Assembly (NCBI GenBank): GCA_030068145.1
Contig: JAPJBO010000881.1
Span: forward strand, 30,767-94,766
Direction of reading: 5' to 3'
From: Diplonema papillatum
Lineage: Eukaryota > Euglenozoa > Diplonemea > Diplonemida > Diplonemidae
DNA: 64,000 nucleotides
A model generated the notes under the pieces. That model was given only the letters and a program-made list of their open reading frames with translations. It was not told the origin of the DNA and searched no databases. Shown here piece by piece: positions 63,796-64,000 of this stretch; within the stretch, counting starts at the first letter, position 1; each line of letters begins with the position of its first letter. Both the position numbers and the translations under genes were made by a program.

Positions 63796-64000
63796 CACCC
63801 CCCACGACCCCCACGAGAGGAAAAAAGCAGAATAAATCTACGGTCAGACACCTCCTCTTTCTTTTGCTATCTGGTTCTGTCAGCAAGGAGCTGCGCCTCA
63901 ACTGTTCCTCCTCTTCCTGAGCACCCCCCCCCCCCCCCCCCCCCCCCAGGGTGCGCACTAAGGGACGTTGCCCCCGTTGCACGTTGCACCCCCCTTTTTT

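Noticed and set aside
1..64000. Reverse transcriptase, integrase, transposase or viral genes
   Set aside because: No ORF shows the expected catalytic motifs; the mobile elements seen are all non-autonomous.

Overview
The window reads as nuclear DNA of a repeat-rich unicellular eukaryote (a protist or alga). The evidence is a spliced MEMO-family gene with two phase-2 GT-AG introns of 2.5 and 1.8 kb, a decayed nuclear-type 18S rRNA fragment, a CAG-coded polyglutamine protein, A-rich sequence before the best ATGs, and dispersed repeats filling most non-coding space. The lineage cannot be fixed from sequence alone. A Cys/His zinc-binding protein and a protein with F-K-P-x-I motifs would suit an alveolate or chromerid, but that is only a guess. 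All convincing genes are on the + strand and are visibly more GC-rich than their surroundings.

Layout. 1-19.4 kb: no convincing complete gene; dispersed repeats, several MITE-like elements with terminal inverted repeats, tandem arrays, and a GC-rich gene fragment scrambled by a 34-bp repeat (4.4-4.9 kb). 19.4-24.4 kb: a 102-residue ORF, then a secreted protein of seven W-containing repeats (21133-22305) with broken 5' copies upstream and four 3' copies downstream. 24.4-28.7 kb: dispersed repeats, a tRNA 5'-half fused to a MITE, and a far-diverged further 3' copy of the secreted-protein gene. 28.7-37.8 kb: a large array of 96- and 100-bp units carrying seven truncated 49-codon copies of the start of a zinc-binding protein gene, then the full gene (36396-36914), then decaying copies of its 3' end. 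37.8-41.5 kb: repeats and the 18S fragment. 41.5-45.0 kb: three truncated 5' copies, then a full 660-residue protein (42757-44739). 47.9-53.0 kb: a 1321-residue repeat and poly-Q protein with a partial 3' copy downstream. 53.8-60.8 kb: the three-exon MEMO gene, a 17-copy array in intron 2, and three 3' copies downstream. 60.8-64 kb: repeats and hairpins.

Two themes stand out. First, all five convincing genes are flanked by tandem, truncated copies of their own 5' and/or 3' ends, each time with only one complete copy. Second, a conserved module of about 55 bp (boxes GGTCACCCGGAGAC, CCCGGA, TCAAGCGAACT, ACTCTAAAA) occurs singly on both strands, forms the arrays, marks the break of truncated gene copies, and ends MEMO intron 2 about 25 nt before the inferred 3' splice site. 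It may be the branch-point and acceptor end of an introner-like element, or a recombination-prone repeat used in gene-end duplication.
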